64,000 bases of DNA from an uncultured Duncaniella sp. (GCA_910577335.1 CAJTMJ010000001.1:62001-126000); one strand, 5' to 3'. Shown: positions 1 through 7,677, counted from the first letter of the stretch. The notes: a model not told the origin generated them from the sequence alone. A program made the numbers and translations.

Positions 1-1
1 T

Positions 2-490
2 ATCGGCTTGAATAATCAGCTTATAATTCCCGGAGCCGGTTCGCATTTCTTTCTCGGTGAAATACTGACCACCTTGCCGCTCCCTTATGACTCGCCATGC
101 GGTGAGTCATGCGGCGATTGTGGCAGATGTCTGAAAGCTTGTCCCGGAAACGCTCTTAGGGGTGCTGATAAAGCTGGTATATGCTGTTTGGATGCCCGTA
201 AATGCCTGTCATATCTCACCATTGAACATCGTGGCGATTTCCCGGACAGCACTCGTTTGGGGAATCATATATATGGTTGTGACATGTGTCAGGAGGTGTG
301 TCCACATAATTCCAATCCTCCCGTTACCGGAATCCCTGAATTTATCCCACGTAAGGAGATTCTATCGCTGACACCTTCCGACATTTCATCAATGACTCAA
401 CAGGATTTCTCCCGCATATTCTCCCACTCAGCCATCAAACGCACAAAATTAGCAGGACTGCAGAGAAACGGGAGGGCAATTGACAATTGA
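2..490 (+). CDS. queG: epoxyqueuosine reductase, C-terminal part
   Basis: Partial gene: the reading frame is open to the left edge, so the start lies outside the window. The visible 162 residues match the C-terminal half of QueG, the cobalamin-dependent iron-sulfur enzyme that reduces epoxyqueuosine to queuosine in tRNA. Seen: the family signature FFLGEILTTLPLP, then two ferredoxin-like cysteine clusters (CGDCGRCLKACPGNAL and CDMCQEVCPHN), which bind two 4Fe-4S clusters in the known family. The C-terminal tail is short and the last codons and stop (GAC AAT TGA) fall inside a dispersed GACAATTGAC repeat, so the natural C-terminus may have been altered slightly by repeat insertion. Assignment is firm; the missing N-terminal half prevents checking the cobalamin-binding residues. 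Confidence 0.93.
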   Translation: MGLNNQLIIPGAGSHFFLGEILTTLPLPYDSPCGESCGDCGRCLKACPGNALRGADKAGICCLDARKCLSYLTIEHRGDFPDSTRLGNHIYGCDMCQEVCPHNSNPPVTGIPEFIPRKEILSLTPSDISSMTQQDFSRIFSHSAIKRTKLAGLQRNGRAIDN

Positions 491-545
491 CAATGGATAA
501 TTTTTTCAATTGACAATTGACAATTGATAATTGACAATGGGCTTA
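478..545 (+). repeat. GACAATTGAC-type 3'-end repeat, copy 1
   Basis: Several CAATTGAC and GACAATGG units separated by a short T-rich spacer. It begins within the last codons of queG and is oriented as in the copies after yidD and after the SDR gene near 25.97 kb. This copy lacks the CTTTGC/GCAAAG hairpin seen in those two. Function unknown. Confidence 0.75.
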
Positions 546-634
546 TCGGCACAAGCTTCCATCCAGTCCTCAGCCCGTTTCTCCGGGTGTCGGTAAAGAT
601 AATCGATACCTTTGAGTGCGTTATGCATATTTCA

Positions 635-1099
635 TCATTTCAGCATCATCAGATCCTTCATCTTCTGGAAATGGAGATGGCGGTACATCTCTCGTCCGGC
701 ATCGGAGGTTTCGAGATATATTTTCCCGATACCGTTGCTCCGAGTCTTGTCTATAAGCCATTCCACTATGGTTGTGCCTATATGGAGTCGGCGGAATGGT
801 GAGCGCACATATATATTCATGAGGTATGCACATCGTCCCGACGGGTTGTCGGGCGAAGGCATTTCCTCTTGCAAACATATAGCTCCACATCCGACTTTCT
901 CACCGTCATGCGACGCAAAGCAGGCTATGTGACTCCCTTCTTGAAAAGCCCGGCGGTAGTATTCGAGGTTGGCGTTTCTGAGTGTTGAAACATCAGCATC
1001 CTGCGGTATGTTGAACACTTCGTGCAACACCTCCATGCGCCATGCCATCAGTTCATTTAAATCCGAGAGCGAGGCTTGTTCTATTTTTGTAATACTCAT
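635..1099 (-). CDS. GNAT-family N-acetyltransferase
   Basis: 154 residues, the usual length for a single GNAT domain. Seen: a central strand ending in MNIYVRSPFRRLHIGT (residues 94-109), which contains the R-R-x-x-x-G-T pyrophosphate loop used by the family to bind acetyl-CoA, and a terminal segment (ETSDAGREMYRHLHFQKM) typical of the last strands and helix. The start overlaps the stop of the upstream adenylation gene by 4 bases, so the two are very probably translated together. The acceptor is unknown; the pairing suggests that it acts on the same amino-acid-like compound that the adenylation enzyme activates, but that is inference. Alternative: an unrelated small-molecule or protein N-acetyltransferase carried in the same operon. 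Confidence 0.85.
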   Translation of the reverse strand: MSITKIEQASLSDLNELMAWRMEVLHEVFNIPQDADVSTLRNANLEYYRRAFQEGSHIACFASHDGEKVGCGAICLQEEMPSPDNPSGRCAYLMNIYVRSPFRRLHIGTTIVEWLIDKTRSNGIGKIYLETSDAGREMYRHLHFQKMKDLMMLK

Positions 1100-2565
1100 A
1101 GACTGCCTGATTTCATTACTATAGGTAGTGCTTCACCATTAACCTTACCGTTTGGCGTGACAGGCATGGCTTCCATCCTAACGAAAAACTCCGGAATCAT
1201 GTATGGTGGGAGGAACTTTGTCATCGCTTTCTTGACAGCAGACATGCTGAATCTCTTTTTATTCTTAGGCACTACATACGCAGTGAGATACGACAGTCCC
1301 TGTTCATCAGTATTGGCGTAGACAGCACCTTTCTCCACATCATGACATTCACAAAGGATATTCTGCACCTCTGCCGGCTCAACCCGTCGTCCGAGAATCA
1401 TCACTTGTGTGTCTTTGCGATGCAGAAACAGCAGATTGCCGTCAGGCTGCATGATGGCGAGATCGCCGCTGCGATACATCCTTTGTCCGTCAGGCAAGGT
1501 GACAAAAGCCTCGTTCTCCCGCTTACCGACATAGCCGTGCGACACACCGTTGCCAAATATGCAGATTTCACCTATTTTGCCAACCAGCACAGGGTTCATC
1601 TGCTCGTCAAGCAGCTTTATGGAAACACCCTTAACCGCTTTGCCTATGGGATATGTGCCGTCGGGCAACGCTTGTGTGCCGTTACACCTGAAATATGATG
1701 CGCAAACAGTCGTTTCAGATGGTCCGTATGTGTTATAAACCTCCACCTGTGGCAGCAATTTGTCGATATAGCTTTCACGCACCACATCGCCGCCACTTAT
1801 CAGAAGCCTGAGCGATTTCGGAATGGCTTTAAGTTTGTTCATTTCAAGCAGCAGATAGGGAAAGCCACTGATTATTGTCACATGGTTCTCCTCCACGAAC
1901 TTCATCAACAGTCTGATGTCATTCTTGGCTTCCTCGGGAGGAATGGCTAACGCTGCCCCTGATAAAAGGGATGCAAAAACCTCTTCCACAAAGATGTCGA
2001 ACGAGCAGACTGAATATTGCAGCATCACATCACCCGGGGCGGGATGGAACTCGTTGCGGAAAGCCTTGACGTAGTTGCAGACATTGCGGTTCTCGACCAT
2101 CACACCTTTGGGAGTACCTGTGGAACCGGAGGTGTAGAGAATATATGCAAGGTCGTCGGGCTTGGCGGTTGAAGGGATGTTCTCCGCATCCTGTCCTGCA
2201 ATCTCGGTAGTGTTAACATACTGCAAGGAGAACCCTTTCAGCTTTTTGGCATATTCCGGTTCGGTCAGCACGAAGTCAACGTTACATTCATTCATCATGA
2301 ATCGTATTCGGTCGGTCGGGAATGACGGTTCTACAGGGACGTATGCCGCTCCGATTTTCAGTATTGCGAACAGCGATGCAATCATCTCAACACCGTGGTT
2401 CATCACCACACCGATTCGCTTAGGTTCACCGGGGAAATTGGCTGCTATTTGCGATGCCATCTTGTCAAGCTCGTTGAATGTCAACGAGCGATGTTCGTCG
2501 AACACCGCCAAAGCGTCAGGGTGAAGCTCGACCTGTTGTTTCAGATAGTTGTATATTGTCTCCAT
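1096..2565 (-). CDS. stand-alone AMP-forming adenylation enzyme (NRPS A-domain/DltA-like)
   Basis: 489 residues from the chosen start METIYNYL; a longer frame reaches 2637 but its first 24 residues look like non-coding leader. All adenylation core motifs are visible: A3 YTSGSTGTPKG (144-154), A4 FDIFVEE (189-195), A5 NTYGPSE (278-284), A7 YRSGDLA (364-370), A8 GRRVEPAEV (392-400) and A10 PNGKVN (471-476) with the catalytic lysine. It therefore should convert a carboxylic acid, probably an amino acid because of the Asp in A4, to an acyl-adenylate. No carrier-protein, condensation or thioesterase domain follows, and none is encoded nearby; the partner is a GNAT gene overlapping by 4 bases. Resembles DltA and free-standing NRPS A-domains. 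Substrate unknown. Confidence 0.85.
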   Translation of the reverse strand: METIYNYLKQQVELHPDALAVFDEHRSLTFNELDKMASQIAANFPGEPKRIGVVMNHGVEMIASLFAILKIGAAYVPVEPSFPTDRIRFMMNECNVDFVLTEPEYAKKLKGFSLQYVNTTEIAGQDAENIPSTAKPDDLAYILYTSGSTGTPKGVMVENRNVCNYVKAFRNEFHPAPGDVMLQYSVCSFDIFVEEVFASLLSGAALAIPPEEAKNDIRLLMKFVEENHVTIISGFPYLLLEMNKLKAIPKSLRLLISGGDVVRESYIDKLLPQVEVYNTYGPSETTVCASYFRCNGTQALPDGTYPIGKAVKGVSIKLLDEQMNPVLVGKIGEICIFGNGVSHGYVGKRENEAFVTLPDGQRMYRSGDLAIMQPDGNLLFLHRKDTQVMILGRRVEPAEVQNILCECHDVEKGAVYANTDEQGLSYLTAYVVPKNKKRFSMSAVKKAMTKFLPPYMIPEFFVRMEAMPVTPNGKVNGEALPIVMKSGSL

Positions 2566-2659
2566 ATCGTTTGTCCTAATATATATTTTTATTAACTTTT
2601 GAGTAGCATGGATTGTTTGCCTAAAACTTTTGGGCAAAGGCTAATGTCGAATACAAGTG

Positions 2660-2667
2660 CAAAATTA
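2660..2667 (-). promoter_or_regulatory. candidate -7 box for the adenylation/GNAT pair
   Basis: On the minus strand this reads TAATTTTG, a match to the Bacteroidetes -7 consensus TAnnTTTG, about 95 bases upstream of the chosen start. No good TTTG -33 box is found at the usual 19-21 bp spacing, so this is only a weak call. Confidence 0.35.
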
Positions 2668-2712
2668 GTTACAGATTTTTGCGTGATTATCGGACAAACA
2701 AAGACAGAAATG

Positions 2713-2808
2713 TCACTTTTGCGGACTCTTTAGGCTTTCACGGTATTGCAACGGAGTCAGACCGGTATGTTTTCCGTGAGAAGCTCCCGATTGGAAGTCA
2801 ATTGTCGT
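2713..2808 (-). pseudogene. remnant resembling the C-terminal end of an AraC-family regulator
   Basis: The last 31 codons of this minus-strand frame read IDFQSGASHGKHTGLTPLQ followed by YRESLKSPQK and a stop. The pattern K-H-T-G-L-T-P-x-x-Y-R is the hallmark end of the second helix-turn-helix of AraC/XylS regulators. No other part of such a regulator is visible upstream; the frame instead runs out of phase into the TatD-like gene. It overlaps the TatD stop at a GACAATTGAC sequence. I read it as a leftover from a deletion; the short length means the resemblance could be fortuitous. Confidence 0.45.
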
Positions 2809-3337
2809 CGGTTTCTGTGAGTCTTTTTTCAGGGGGTGTGAGTGCGTAGGATTCGGGATTGTATTTTTTGCCGAACGATAGGTAGAAGCCATGTCGGAGC
2901 AGTTCCTTGGCGAGTTCCGGTTTTCCACGGAAGCCGTGGATAATCCATCTCTGAGTGGGTTTAAGCTCTTTCTTTAGTTTTATTATTTCAGGGAACCGTT
3001 TCACGATATGTAAGGTCAGAGGTTTCCGGAGCTCCTCGCTTATCTTAACATGATATTTCAGAATATTAATCTGTTTTTCAAGGTCAGAGGGGCTTCCTTT
3101 GGTGGTGTCTAATCCGACCTCTCCGATAGCCACAACGTTAGGCTCGGCAGCAAGGGCTCTCACTTCAAGAAGGTCAAGGAGTGTGATTTTATCAGCGTTC
3201 CACGGATGTATACCCACGGAGTACACATACCCCTTATGCAATGGCATAATCTTCCGTATGCCGGCAGCGTCAATCCCGGTAGGGTCAATATCAACCACCG
3301 CATTCCTTCGTAAACTATGCGTATGCCAATCAATCAT
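2798..3337 (-). CDS. TatD-like metal-dependent hydrolase, apparently C-terminally truncated
   Basis: 179 residues. Seen: metal-site motifs in the TatD order, WHTHS at residues 4-8, GEVGLD at about 92-97, LHIV, IHGFRG and ETDD at the very end. In the known family the ETD motif is followed by some tens of residues that finish the TIM barrel; here a stop comes two codons later (GAC AAT TGA) inside a GACAATTGAC sequence. All expected metal ligands remain, so activity cannot be excluded, but the protein is probably shortened by a rearrangement; the AraC-like remnant begins at the same place. The likely role, if functional, is a phosphodiesterase/DNase-like hydrolase. No partner genes indicate a pathway. 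Confidence 0.75.
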   Translation of the reverse strand: MIDWHTHSLRRNAVVDIDPTGIDAAGIRKIMPLHKGYVYSVGIHPWNADKITLLDLLEVRALAAEPNVVAIGEVGLDTTKGSPSDLEKQINILKYHVKISEELRKPLTLHIVKRFPEIIKLKKELKPTQRWIIHGFRGKPELAKELLRHGFYLSFGKKYNPESYALTPPEKRLTETDDN

Positions 3338-3372
3338 ATTGATATTATAAATTCATTGCAGTGCAAACCAGA

Positions 3373-3457
3373 ATAATTGTCAGTTCTTTGCGAAGCAAAG
3401 CGGTAGAGCCGATGAGTCAATTGTCAATTGAAAAAATTGTCCATTGTCCATTGTCAC
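3373..3457 (-). repeat. GACAATTGAC-type 3'-end repeat, copy 2
   Basis: Read on the minus strand it starts at the yidD stop (TGACAATGGACAATGG), passes a T-rich spacer and CAATTGACAATTGAC, and continues into a CTTTGCTTCGCAAAG hairpin. The same order occurs after the SDR gene near 25.97 kb, with the hairpin loop changed but the stem kept. Confidence 0.75.
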
Positions 3458-3666
3458 GGGACCGGATCATACCCCGATCCTCCCCATGGGTGGCAGCGAA
3501 GTATGCGCCGTATGGCAAGGTACGTACCTTTAAATATCCCATGTTTGGTGATTGCTTCAATGGCATATTGGCTGCATGTCGGGGTGAACCGGCATACTGC
3601 AGGAAACATTGGCGAAATACAAAGCTGGTAGAAGCGTATAGGCAATATGAAAATCTTGCGTAGCAT
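3454..3666 (-). CDS. yidD: membrane protein insertion efficiency factor YidD
   Basis: 70 residues from MLRKIFILPIRFYQ; a frame 12 residues longer would overlap rnpA more deeply and adds nothing conserved. Seen: the YidD hallmarks IRFYQLCISP, the cysteine-rich CRFTPTCSQYA and the end RCHPWGGSGYDPVP. YidD is a small membrane-associated protein that aids YidC-dependent insertion of inner membrane proteins. It follows rnpA by 7 bases, the linkage found in most bacteria, though rpmH is absent here. Its stop codon is formed by the first bases of a dispersed repeat. Confidence 0.95.
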   Translation of the reverse strand: MLRKIFILPIRFYQLCISPMFPAVCRFTPTCSQYAIEAITKHGIFKGTYLAIRRILRCHPWGGSGYDPVP

Positions 3667-3673
3667 TACAAAG

Positions 3674-4096
3674 TCAGTTAACCTGAGGTGCCGGCTGTTC
3701 ATCGGCAGTGTGGCAGTCAGTCACACGCTCATTGATTTTGGAGAGTATACGTTTTATAGAGTTCTCAACCTTCGCATAGGGGAGAGTTTCATTAGCCACA
3801 TATATGAAGGCTATGTCGAGCGGAAGGTCGGCAGGGAACAGATGTCGATTCAGACGATACGCCTCACGAACCCTGCGGCGCATCAACACCCTGTCAACCG
3901 CATGTCGTATCCTTTTCTTCGGTATCGACACCAAAAACTGAGGGCATTGAGCCGCCCGCTTGGTGTTGAGCTTCCATGAAGCTCTCAACGGGTAGGCAAT
4001 AATAGAGTCAACAGCGGGATTGCTGCGGTCAAATAGCTGACCAATGGCAATCTCGCTGCATAATTTTTCTATCTTATATAATCTAAGACCTTGCAT
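3674..4096 (-). CDS. rnpA: ribonuclease P protein component
   Basis: 140 residues. The protein binds the RNase P RNA and helps it process the 5' ends of tRNA precursors. Seen: an N-terminal EKLCSEIAIGQLF segment matching the family's first helix, a central strand PQFLVSIPKKRIRHAVDR, and the arginine-rich MRRRVREAYRLNR, the diverged RNR signature that contacts RNA. It lies 3 bases after the HemD-like gene and 7 bases before yidD, so it is part of a minus-strand operon. The gene has the expected size and no visible defect. Confidence 0.93.
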   Translation of the reverse strand: MQGLRLYKIEKLCSEIAIGQLFDRSNPAVDSIIAYPLRASWKLNTKRAAQCPQFLVSIPKKRIRHAVDRVLMRRRVREAYRLNRHLFPADLPLDIAFIYVANETLPYAKVENSIKRILSKINERVTDCHTADEQPAPQVN

Positions 4097-4099
4097 CGG

Positions 4100-4846
4100 T
4101 TATCCTTCCGCATCCTCTTTGAGGAAGTTGTCAAGAGCCGCGGTCATTGAGGGTGACTTTACTGACGGAGCTTCAAGGTCGAGTCGAAGACCGGCGTTGC
4201 GCACAGCCTGTGCGGTAGTTGCGCCAAAACATCCTATCTGGATATCCTTCTGCTCGAAGCCGGGGAAGTTTTTAAGGAGTGAATCGATACCTGCGGGGCT
4301 GAAGAAAAGAAGCATGTCATAGTCAAACTTCTCATCGGGACCGAAATCATTTGAGACAGTACGGTACATTACCGCTTTGGTGTAATTGATACCATTGTTG
4401 TCAAGAATGGTTGAGTCCTCCTTGTGCACATCTGATACGATATAAAGGAATTTCTCTTTTTTATGCTTGATGAGGTAGGGGAGGAGTCCGTCGAGTTTTC
4501 CTGTCTCGCCATGGAAAATCTTACGTTTGCGGTATACGATGTATTTCTGCAGATAGAGAGCTATTGATTCTGTGGTGCAGAAATATTTCATTGTATCGGG
4601 TATATTTATACGCATTTCCTCACACAGGCGGAAGAAATGGTCTATTGCTGTGCGTGCGGTGAAGATAATTGCGGTAAAATCCGAAATTGCGATCTTTGAC
4701 TGGCGGAATTCCTTTGCAGTGAGACCCTCTACCTTGATGAATGGTCTGAACTCGATTTCAACACCGTATTTCTCGGCAATATCATAGTAGGGCGACTTGT
4801 CAGAGGAGGGTTTGGGTTGCGATACTAATACTTTCTTAACTTTCAC
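4100..4846 (-). CDS. uroporphyrinogen-III synthase family protein (HemD-like)
   Basis: 248 residues with the two-lobed HemD pattern: an N-terminal VLVSQPKP segment, FTAIIFTARTAIDHFF where the first lobe carries its conserved S/T-rich loop, and LLFFSPAGIDSLLKNFP followed by GCFGATTAQAVRNAGL in the second lobe. In the known family the enzyme closes hydroxymethylbilane to uroporphyrinogen III. No other tetrapyrrole gene is in the window, and many gut Bacteroidales lack haem synthesis, so its substrate here is uncertain; it sits between DUF4271 and rnpA. Low sequence conservation in this family means that function is inferred from fold only. Confidence 0.75.
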   Translation of the reverse strand: MKVKKVLVSQPKPSSDKSPYYDIAEKYGVEIEFRPFIKVEGLTAKEFRQSKIAISDFTAIIFTARTAIDHFFRLCEEMRINIPDTMKYFCTTESIALYLQKYIVYRKRKIFHGETGKLDGLLPYLIKHKKEKFLYIVSDVHKEDSTILDNNGINYTKAVMYRTVSNDFGPDEKFDYDMLLFFSPAGIDSLLKNFPGFEQKDIQIGCFGATTAQAVRNAGLRLDLEAPSVKSPSMTAALDNFLKEDAEG

Positions 4847-4859
4847 GAGACGTTATAGT

Positions 4860-5666
4860 TTAGGGTTGTAAACTAATTGAAAATAACACCAATCTGTACA
4901 GAATTACAATGGGTATTATTTCGAGACTGCAAAGGTACAAAATAAAATAAAGCAACGAGCCAAAATTGTCGTAAAAAAGCCTAAATCCCTTATAAATAAA
5001 TATAAGACGGGAAATAATGTATAGTAAAATACCCATCGGGACCACTATTCCGGCGGCGTCGGGATTGAACAGCACGAAAAGTGCCGGGATTATCAGCGCC
5101 ACGCCTAAAAGCGCCTGTGAGGCGTTGAATCCTTTTATCCACTGACGGGCAGTGAACCTGTCAGTGAAGACGTAACCGACGGTGCGATAAGCCGCCAGTT
5201 CCCAGAGGTAGTAGAGCAGTGCCAATGAGCTTAACAATACAATCTGAGTGAAGGTGGTGAGGATTGAGGTTATCGCCATGCCGATTGCGGCATTGATTAT
5301 GATGCCTTCACCGATTGATGCGAGCAGCACGATGGATATTTGCATCCCTGTCTCGCTGAATGTGCGCACGGAGAAGGTTTCTTCACGTCGTCTTATCGAG
5401 AAGAGATCGCTGGTAAAATGTTTCAGGAAAGTGGAGTAATGGCGTGAATTGTAGGCAAGGAGCAGGAATATGCCTATCACAAAGCAAAGCACACCGGAGT
5501 CGTAGCCGGGGAGGAGAGTGCGTTCCTTCGGTGGCATTCCGTAGGTGTATGGCACTTTCCCGAGTGTCATGGTGAGCTTTTCAGCCGCCGATGACGGAGC
5601 ATCGCTCTCATGGCACACTTGGGGCTGCCATCTGTCCACTTTTATGCTGTCGTTAGATGTTGGCAT
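4860..5666 (-). CDS. DUF4271 integral membrane protein
   Basis: 268 residues. After a polar N-terminal region of about 50 residues come around six hydrophobic segments (for example GVLCFVIGIFLLLAY, IIPALFVLF, GILLYIISRLIFIY and a C-terminal pair), so it is an inner membrane protein. The pattern and its position directly before a HemD-like gene match the Bacteroidetes family DUF4271, whose function is not known to me. The start overlaps the end of the LOG-family gene by 14 bases and its end is 13 bases from the HemD-like gene, indicating one operon with rnpA and yidD. Confidence 0.75.
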   Translation of the reverse strand: MPTSNDSIKVDRWQPQVCHESDAPSSAAEKLTMTLGKVPYTYGMPPKERTLLPGYDSGVLCFVIGIFLLLAYNSRHYSTFLKHFTSDLFSIRRREETFSVRTFSETGMQISIVLLASIGEGIIINAAIGMAITSILTTFTQIVLLSSLALLYYLWELAAYRTVGYVFTDRFTARQWIKGFNASQALLGVALIIPALFVLFNPDAAGIVVPMGILLYIISRLIFIYKGFRLFYDNFGSLLYFILYLCSLEIIPIVILYRLVLFSISLQP

Positions 5667-6276
5667 CGGTCTGTTTCAGGCTTTTTATTATATCCATCGC
5701 CTCGGCAGGCGTTGACACGATTTGTGCGGGAATAATGTCGCCACGCATGAAGCCTTCGTCGGTCATGCGCCGGAACATGCTTACAAGCGGGTCATAGAAT
5801 CCATCAGTGTTAACTATTATCACAGGTCCTGTGAATAGCCCTAACTGGCTCCATGTCATGATTTCGGCAAGCTCGTCAAGGGTCCCGATGCCGCCGGGCA
5901 ATGCTATCGCCGCACACGACATCTCTGCCATCGTCATTTTTCTAACATGCATTGTCGGGGTGTCTATGCAGCGGGTCAACTGCGGGTGTCCCCATCCTTT
6001 TTCAATCATGAAATGAGGGAGCACACCTATAGCCTGACCACCTTCCGCTATACATCCTTCGATAGCGGCTGCCATCAGTCCCATCACGCCCCCTCCGCAT
6101 ACAAGTTTCAGCCCTGCACGTGCTATTAACCGTCCGGTCTCATTTGCCACACGAACGTATTTAGGGTCAATCCTCTGCGAAGAAGCGCAATATACCACCA
6201 CGCCGTCTTTCTCGTCTACGGCAGGTGGGCAGGTATGGTTATTTTTATTATTCTCCACGTCTATTATAATAATCAA
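5653..6276 (-). CDS. LOG-family Rossmann-fold protein (TIGR00730 type)
   Basis: 207 residues. Seen: VVVYCASSQ near the N-terminus, CGGGVMGLMAAA (nucleotide-binding loop) and the catalytic signature LPGGIGTLDELAEIMTW. Proteins with the PGGxGTxxE motif are cytokinin-riboside 5'-monophosphate phosphoribohydrolases (LOG) or related nucleotide phosphoribohydrolases; in gut bacteria the physiological substrate is not settled. It is the first gene of the minus-strand run that continues through DUF4271, HemD-like, rnpA and yidD. Two -7-like boxes lie just upstream. Other start codons are possible because the first 20 residues are poorly conserved. Confidence 0.88.
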   Translation of the reverse strand: MIIIIDVENNKNNHTCPPAVDEKDGVVVYCASSQRIDPKYVRVANETGRLIARAGLKLVCGGGVMGLMAAAIEGCIAEGGQAIGVLPHFMIEKGWGHPQLTRCIDTPTMHVRKMTMAEMSCAAIALPGGIGTLDELAEIMTWSQLGLFTGPVIIVNTDGFYDPLVSMFRRMTDEGFMRGDIIPAQIVSTPAEAMDIIKSLKQTDANI

Positions 6277-6284
6277 AAGCGATT

Positions 6285-6300
6285 CAAAAGTACAAAATTA
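6285..6300 (-). promoter_or_regulatory. two overlapping candidate -7 boxes before the LOG/rnpA operon
   Basis: Minus-strand TACTTTTG (6285-6292) and TAATTTTG (6293-6300) lie back to back, 9-24 bases upstream of the start codon. Both match TAnnTTTG. No convincing TTTG box lies 19-21 bp further upstream, so use of either is uncertain. Confidence 0.35.
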
Positions 6301-6377
6301 GTCATTTTCTCTTGATTATTAAACATGAAACATCAAAATGCCACAGCTGACGCGTCCTAAAGTTTTAATGTATAGGG

Positions 6378-7307
6378 TCAGAATGTGCAGCGGAGGGTGA
6401 AGCCGGGGGCGCCGTGGATGACGGTGGGGATGAGGGAGGATGTGAAGCATACATCTTTGCCGGAGGGTGAGTCGGAACGACGACCAAGATGTAGGCGTCG
6501 TTCATCACTGCCTCGGAACAGATTGATAACCTCATTTACCGGGTCTACAATAAATACCACGATGTTGCCGAGTATCCGTGAGCCCCATAAGGTGTAGTCG
6601 TGGCTCACGATATGACGCTTCGCCATATAGAAAAGCTCGCCGAGCGCGCTCCCGACGACCGGTGTTATGATTATGTCCTGATAGCTGGGGCGTTCCATGC
6701 AGGCTTCGATTCCGAACTCCCATCCGATGGTGGATATACACGCTGAGTAGATCATCGACTGCCAGAAACTGAATCCGCATGAGCGGGCGCTCATGAAGTA
6801 GGCGGCTCCGGCATACGGGTGGAGGATGTAGTTGAACATCGGTTTGTCGTGGTCGATTTCCGGGGACTTTACAAATATGTTTTCATACCATCTTTTGTAA
6901 AAAGGTTTGCTCTGGATGGCTTCACGGTTCCACGCTGTGGCATCCTCCGGCAGACATTCAAGCACGAAGAGCGAAGTGACGAAAGCACCGGTGAGCACGG
7001 CTGTGTTGGTCCACATTCTGTGCCAGTTGGGATGTGCGGTACCTTTCAATGAATACGGGTCGAGGTATATGCTGTGCCGGGAAGGATTAATGGGGGCGAA
7101 TGTGGCTGTCAGAGAGTCGCCTACGGCGGAACGGATTGATTCCTTTGTCAGTATCTCGGTGTCGAATGTTCCGGTGACGGGGGTGATGCTGTCGGGGATT
7201 ACAGAGACCCGTGAGTGCGGGGCGGAAGCCGAGGCTGCCGTGTTGCCGCAAATTGCGAGCAGCGTGCAGACAATGAGCCTTATGGATATTTTGTGTGCCG
7301 ATCGCAT
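6378..7307 (-). CDS. DUF3943 domain envelope protein
   Basis: 309 residues with an N-terminal signal peptide (LIVCTLLAICGNTAASASA), so it is exported. Seen: a region around residues 140-270 containing DHDKPMFNYILHPYAGAAYF, SFWQSMIYSACISTIGWEFG, ERPSYQDIIITPVVGSALGE and the tail DPVNEVINLFRG, which are the recognisable features of DUF3943. The known family has no assigned biochemical role; its hydrophobic segments and conserved acidic and glycine residues suggest a membrane-associated enzyme or outer membrane protein, which is inference. Transcribed alone; two ATAAATAGTT direct repeats sit immediately upstream of its start. Confidence 0.8.
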   Translation of the reverse strand: MRSAHKISIRLIVCTLLAICGNTAASASAPHSRVSVIPDSITPVTGTFDTEILTKESIRSAVGDSLTATFAPINPSRHSIYLDPYSLKGTAHPNWHRMWTNTAVLTGAFVTSLFVLECLPEDATAWNREAIQSKPFYKRWYENIFVKSPEIDHDKPMFNYILHPYAGAAYFMSARSCGFSFWQSMIYSACISTIGWEFGIEACMERPSYQDIIITPVVGSALGELFYMAKRHIVSHDYTLWGSRILGNIVVFIVDPVNEVINLFRGSDERRLHLGRRSDSPSGKDVCFTSSLIPTVIHGAPGFTLRCTF

Positions 7308-7318
7308 AGTAATATAGA

Positions 7319-7339
7319 ATAAATAGTTGATAAATAGTT
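7319..7339 (-). repeat. tandem ATAAATAGTT repeats upstream of the DUF3943 gene
   Basis: Two copies of ATAAATAGTT (7319-7328 and 7330-7339), one helical turn apart, begin 12 bases upstream of the DUF3943 start. The same decamer occurs twice upstream of the OmpA-family gene. Possibly a binding site; no factor is identified. Confidence 0.45.
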
Positions 7340-7518
7340 GTAAGTGTGTGAAATTCGTTGCAAATTCTTAGTAGAATATGTATGGATTTGTAAATATAAC
7401 GCCCGACTGTGGCTGCTGGTTTTTCTTATGTGTAAGTTGGAGCACAATGCAACTTTTTGCGCTTGCGGTGTGTTTTAAGTTAAATATAAGTTAACGTTTA
7501 CATTTAAAAACTATTGAT

Positions 7519-7656
7519 ATGAGAGAAAAGAAATCAACCACATTATGGGTCGCAATCGGCGCTGTGATTCTGATAATACTATTATTGGTCTGGCTTACAG
7601 TCGCTGATTTCTTCGGCGACACAGATGTGGCGGCAATGGTGGCACCGCTGTTCTGA
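7519..7656 (+). CDS. 45-residue single-pass membrane microprotein
   Basis: A 45-codon reading frame: MREKKSTTLW, then a strongly hydrophobic stretch VAIGAVILIILLLVWLTV (residues 11-28), then an acidic ADFFGDTDV segment and a hydrophobic end. The layout (positive N-terminus, one membrane helix, acidic outside tail) is that of a small bitopic inner-membrane protein. It is followed 22 bases later by a 12-bp terminator hairpin, and lies alone between divergent DUF3943 and convergent rplS. I do not recognise a family. The codon pattern and membrane segment favour a real gene over chance. Confidence 0.6.
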   Translation: MREKKSTTLWVAIGAVILIILLLVWLTVADFFGDTDVAAMVAPLF

Positions 7657-7677
7657 ACCTTTCCACGGTAAAAATCA

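Noticed and set aside
478..545. CRISPR array suggested by CAATTGAC units
   Set aside because: Units are 8-10 bases, unevenly spaced, with T-rich filler rather than unique spacers of constant length, and there are no cas genes.
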